The position numbers and the translations under genes were made by a program. This document shows positions 40,484-42,499 of a DNA stretch of 42,499 nucleotides, one piece after another. The stretch is from Roseomonas sp. GC11. Lineage in GTDB: Bacteria; Pseudomonadota; Alphaproteobacteria; Acetobacterales; Acetobacteraceae. How positions within the stretch are numbered: position 1 is the first letter of the stretch; each line of letters starts with the position of its first letter. The notes under the pieces were generated by a model. The model was given only the letters and a program-made list of their open reading frames with translations, had not been told where the DNA came from and ran no database searches. The stretch is from assembly GCF_024437745.1 (NCBI RefSeq), contig NZ_JANFNY010000042.1:1-42499 (forward strand), in the 5' to 3' direction.

Positions 40484-41587
40484 TCAGCGCTCCGGCCGCT
40501 CCATCGCGTGCTGGCAAAGGGCGCGCAGCACCTGCCGCTGGAAGGCCCGCCCGGAGCGCGTGTCGATCTGGAAGCGCTCCGTGGCGGTGAAGACCATCTG
40601 CCGGACGAGCAGCGTATCCTGCCCGGCCACGGCCTGGCACACCGCCTCCGCCGCGCCGGCGGGGTCGTCCAGTTCCACCCCGGCGCGGCCGTAATCGGCG
40701 CGGCCCAGCGTCACCACGGGCCGGAGATAGACCAGCGCCTCGAAGCCCACGCCGGAATTCAGCGTCACCACGCAGCGGCAGCGCGGCAGCAGCACATGGA
40801 CCGAGGCCTCGCTGACCTCGATTCGCGGGTGCCCGGCATAGCCCGCCAGCAGCCGCTCCACCGCGCGGTCCTGGCAATGCGGGTGGCGCTTCACCACCAC
40901 CGGCAGGCCGGCGGCGGCCAGCGCCTCGATGGCGGTGCGCATGCCGGTGACGTAATCCGCCTCGAAGCGCTTGAAGCCGATGACCGAGTCATTGGGCAGT
41001 TGCAGCGGCACGAAGACGAAATCCTCCGCGCGCGGCGGCGGCGCCTGCGGGTTCTGCGCGTGCTTGGAGAGGCCGGCCGCCGCGTAGTCGCGCAGCAGGG
41101 CGGCGTGGTGCGCCCCGGCCAGCGGCGCCGGCACGCGGGTGATGTCCTTCAACGGCAGGCGGCAGAGTTCGGAGGAGCCGGAAAAACCATCCCGCTCGAA
41201 ATGCAGCCGGTGCGGCAGATAGGCCGCCTTGTAGTGCCAGGTGCGCGGCCTGCGGCCCAGCGTGTGCCAGCTGATGTGGATGGTGTCCTCGCCGCCGCCC
41301 GGCTCCTCCTGCGGCGGGTGCAGCAGCAGCGGCGCCTGGGCCTGCTCCAGCACGCGCATCAGGCCATCGCGCATCGCCGCGAATTCCGGCGCGTGCGGCC
41401 GCCAGGCGAGGCTCCAGCGCGGCCGCAGCACCAGTTGCAGGAAGCGCAGATAGGGCAGCGGCTCCTCGCAGAGCCAGCCATCGACCAGCAGCTTCTTCAC
41501 CAGCCGGCGGAAGGCGCCGCTGTAATAGGCCTCGGTGAAGGCGGCGAGGCTGGGGAAGTCCATCGCCTTGGGGTCTTCAAGCGGCAT
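40484..41587 (-). CDS. Capsule polysaccharide synthesis/export-like protein (KpsC/KpsS type)
   Basis: The product has 367 residues; MDFPS nine codons in is a possible alternative start. The C-terminal half carries the capsule-synthesis-family pattern: [58 protein letters not shown]. In KpsC/KpsS this fold transfers Kdo to a lipid anchor. The N-terminal half is not recognised beyond a run of charged helices. No signal peptide is present. Its place between tuf and tRNA-Trp is unusual. A hexanucleotide repeat lies about 85 bp before its start. The family call is moderate; the acceptor is unknown. Confidence 0.7.
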   Translation of the reverse strand: MPLEDPKAMDFPSLAAFTEAYYSGAFRRLVKKLLVDGWLCEEPLPYLRFLQLVLRPRWSLAWRPHAPEFAAMRDGLMRVLEQAQAPLLLHPPQEEPGGGEDTIHISWHTLGRRPRTWHYKAAYLPHRLHFERDGFSGSSELCRLPLKDITRVPAPLAGAHHAALLRDYAAAGLSKHAQNPQAPPPRAEDFVFVPLQLPNDSVIGFKRFEADYVTGMRTAIEALAAAGLPVVVKRHPHCQDRAVERLLAGYAGHPRIEVSEASVHVLLPRCRCVVTLNSGVGFEALVYLRPVVTLGRADYGRAGVELDDPAGAAEAVCQAVAGQDTLLVRQMVFTATERFQIDTRSGRAFQRQVLRALCQHAMERPER

Positions 41588-41671
41588 CGTTCCTGCTCAT
41601 CGCCCGTGCCGGCGGATGAAGGCGCAGCCGCCGCCGGGATGCAAGGGCGCCCCGAAGGAGCGGCAGCCCAG

Positions 41672-41719
41672 GGGAGAGGGAGAGGGAGAGGGAGAGGGAG
41701 AGGGAGAGGGAGAGGGAGA
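41672..41719. repeat. Hexanucleotide tandem repeat (GGGAGA)8
   Basis: Eight perfect copies of GGGAGA run from 41672 to 41719 with a further partial unit on the right. The minus strand is pure pyrimidine. The repeat is about 85 bp upstream of the capsule-like gene and 12 bp beyond the tuf terminator. Repeats of this kind change length by slippage and could alter promoter spacing. Confidence 0.9.
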
Positions 41720-41731
41720 GGCGGAAGGCAT

Positions 41732-41779
41732 GAAAAAAGCCCGCCCGCCAGCCCCGGATGGGGCGGCGAGGCGGGCTTC
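41732..41779 (-). terminator. Terminator of tuf
   Basis: On the minus strand AAGCCCGCC pairs with GGCGGGCTT around a second small stem (GCCCC / GGGGC), followed by TTTTTT. It lies about 50 bp after the tuf stop. This is strong and directional. Confidence 0.85.
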
Positions 41780-41787
41780 TTCCCGCG

Positions 41788-41817
41788 TCGCGGCACTCCC
41801 CGGGGGAAGTGCCGCGC
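41788..41817 (-). terminator. Second hairpin directly after tuf
   Basis: GCGGCAC and GTGCCGC pair around a G/C-rich interior with CCCC/GGGG, starting 11 bp after the tuf stop. There is no U-run, so it may act by protecting the 3' end before the real terminator. Confidence 0.55.
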
Positions 41818-41827
41818 GCGGCCTGGA

Positions 41828-42499
41828 TCAGGCGATGATCTGGGCGACGACGCCGGCGCCGACCGTGCGGCCACCCTCGCGGATGGCGAAGCGCAGGCCC
41901 TGGTCCATGGCGATCGGCGCGATCAGCTCGACGTCCATGGCGACGTTGTCGCCCGGCATCACCATCTCCACGCCTTCCGGCAGTTGCACCACGCCCGTCA
42001 CGTCGGTCGTGCGGAAGTAGAACTGCGGGCGATAGTTGGTGAAGAACGGCGTGTGGCGGCCGCCCTCTTCCTTCGTCAGGATATACGCCTCAGCCTTGAA
42101 CTTCGTGTGCGGCGTGATCGAGCCGGGCTTGGCCAGAACCTGGCCGCGCTCCACATCCTCGCGCTTCGTGCCGCGCAGCAGCGCGCCGATGTTGTCGCCC
42201 GCCTCGCCGCTGTCCAGCAGCTTGCGGAACATCTCGACGCCGGTCACCGTCGTCTTCACCGTCGCCTTCAGGCCGACGATCTCGACTTCCTCACCGACCT
42301 TCACGATGCCACGCTCGACGCGGCCGGTCACCACCGTGCCACGGCCCGAGATCGAGAACACGTCCTCGATCGGCATCAGGAACGGCAGATCCTTCGGACG
42401 CTCCGGCTGCGGGATGTAGCGATCCACCTCGGCCATCAGCTGCAGGATCGCCTGCTCGCCCAGCTCCGGCTGCTTGTCTTCCAGCGCGCACAGCGCCGA
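41828..42499 (-). CDS. tuf: Elongation factor Tu, 5' end outside the window
   Basis: The last 223 residues of about 396 are present, starting in the end of the GTPase domain ([15 protein letters not shown]). Domains 2 and 3 are complete: [28 protein letters not shown], then [39 protein letters not shown] and the C-terminal [22 protein letters not shown]-Tu carries aminoacyl-tRNA to the ribosome. The N-terminal G motifs lie beyond the window edge. Two hairpins follow the stop. Confidence 0.98.
   Translation of the reverse strand, partial: SALCALEDKQPELGEQAILQLMAEVDRYIPQPERPKDLPFLMPIEDVFSISGRGTVVTGRVERGIVKVGEEVEIVGLKATVKTTVTGVEMFRKLLDSGEAGDNIGALLRGTKREDVERGQVLAKPGSITPHTKFKAEAYILTKEEGGRHTPFFTNYRPQFYFRTTDVTGVVQLPEGVEMVMPGDNVAMDVELIAPIAMDQGLRFAIREGGRTVGAGVVAQIIA

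Noticed and set aside
41497-41874. A minus-strand frame rich in Leu-Pro repeats (LPLPLP)
   Set aside because: It is produced by the GGGAGA microsatellite and overlaps the tuf terminator. It has no start signal or domain.

Overview
The window is very GC-rich alphaproteobacterial chromosome. It most resembles an Acetobacteraceae member close to Roseomonas. This rests on the GC and codon style, an alphaproteobacterial FlbT/FlaF pair, CarD, DUF2842, a TorF-type porin, and the tuf / tRNA-Trp / secE / nusG ... rplKAJL-rpoBC order. The genus is an inference; no 16S gene is present. I see no CRISPR array, prophage, integrase or intact insertion sequence.

Layout. 1-1.9 kb: 3' part of a methyltransferase, then flbT-flaF. 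2-8 kb: a periplasmic-binding-type protein, apt, DUF2842, a porin, tRNA-Pro(CGG), cytochrome c' convergent with a cytochrome b561, and a LysM protein. 8.2-10.6 kb: psd-pssA followed in overlap by a PTP-like phosphatase and a tiny tail-anchored protein. 10.8-13.8 kb: a lipoprotein serine protease, a CBS protein, a glycine-rich lipoprotein, mscL and a zincin-like peptidase. 13.9-17.1 kb (minus strand): sirtuin, a copper pair (PCuAC, DUF2946), 2'-5' RNA ligase family protein (ThpR) and an SGNH esterase. 17.1-21.4 kb: an ABC ATPase/permease pair divergent from the esterase, and a Bax-inhibitor-1 protein. 21.6-23.5 kb (minus): carD, fdxA, an S4-domain protein and only the last ~42 codons of what looks like a helicase.

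23.5-42.5 kb is the transcription/translation superoperon on the minus strand: tuf (partial), a KpsC/KpsS-like gene, tRNA-Trp, secE, nusG, DUF2062, then rplK, rplA, rplJ, rplL, rpoB and rpoC. A plus-strand MarR-FUSC-DUF1656-HlyD efflux operon separates nusG from rplK, which are normally adjacent.

The most noteworthy things are not genes. (1) A G17...C20 palindromic tract lies 8 bp after the rpoC stop and joins it to a beheaded helicase gene; this is probably an assembly join or a rearrangement. (2) Two families of dispersed intergenic palindromes, one AT-rich (family A, five copies) and one GC-rich (family B, six copies), mostly sit within 10 bp of a stop codon. Family B stems show compensatory base changes between copies, so the fold itself appears to be conserved. 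(3) A separate long palindrome supplies the last codons of the S4 gene, and an eight-copy hexanucleotide repeat sits upstream of the capsule-like gene. I did not find a clearly novel multi-gene defence or metabolic system. The best candidates for something undescribed are the stop-codon-abutting repeat families and the psd-pssA-phosphatase-tail-anchored protein operon.
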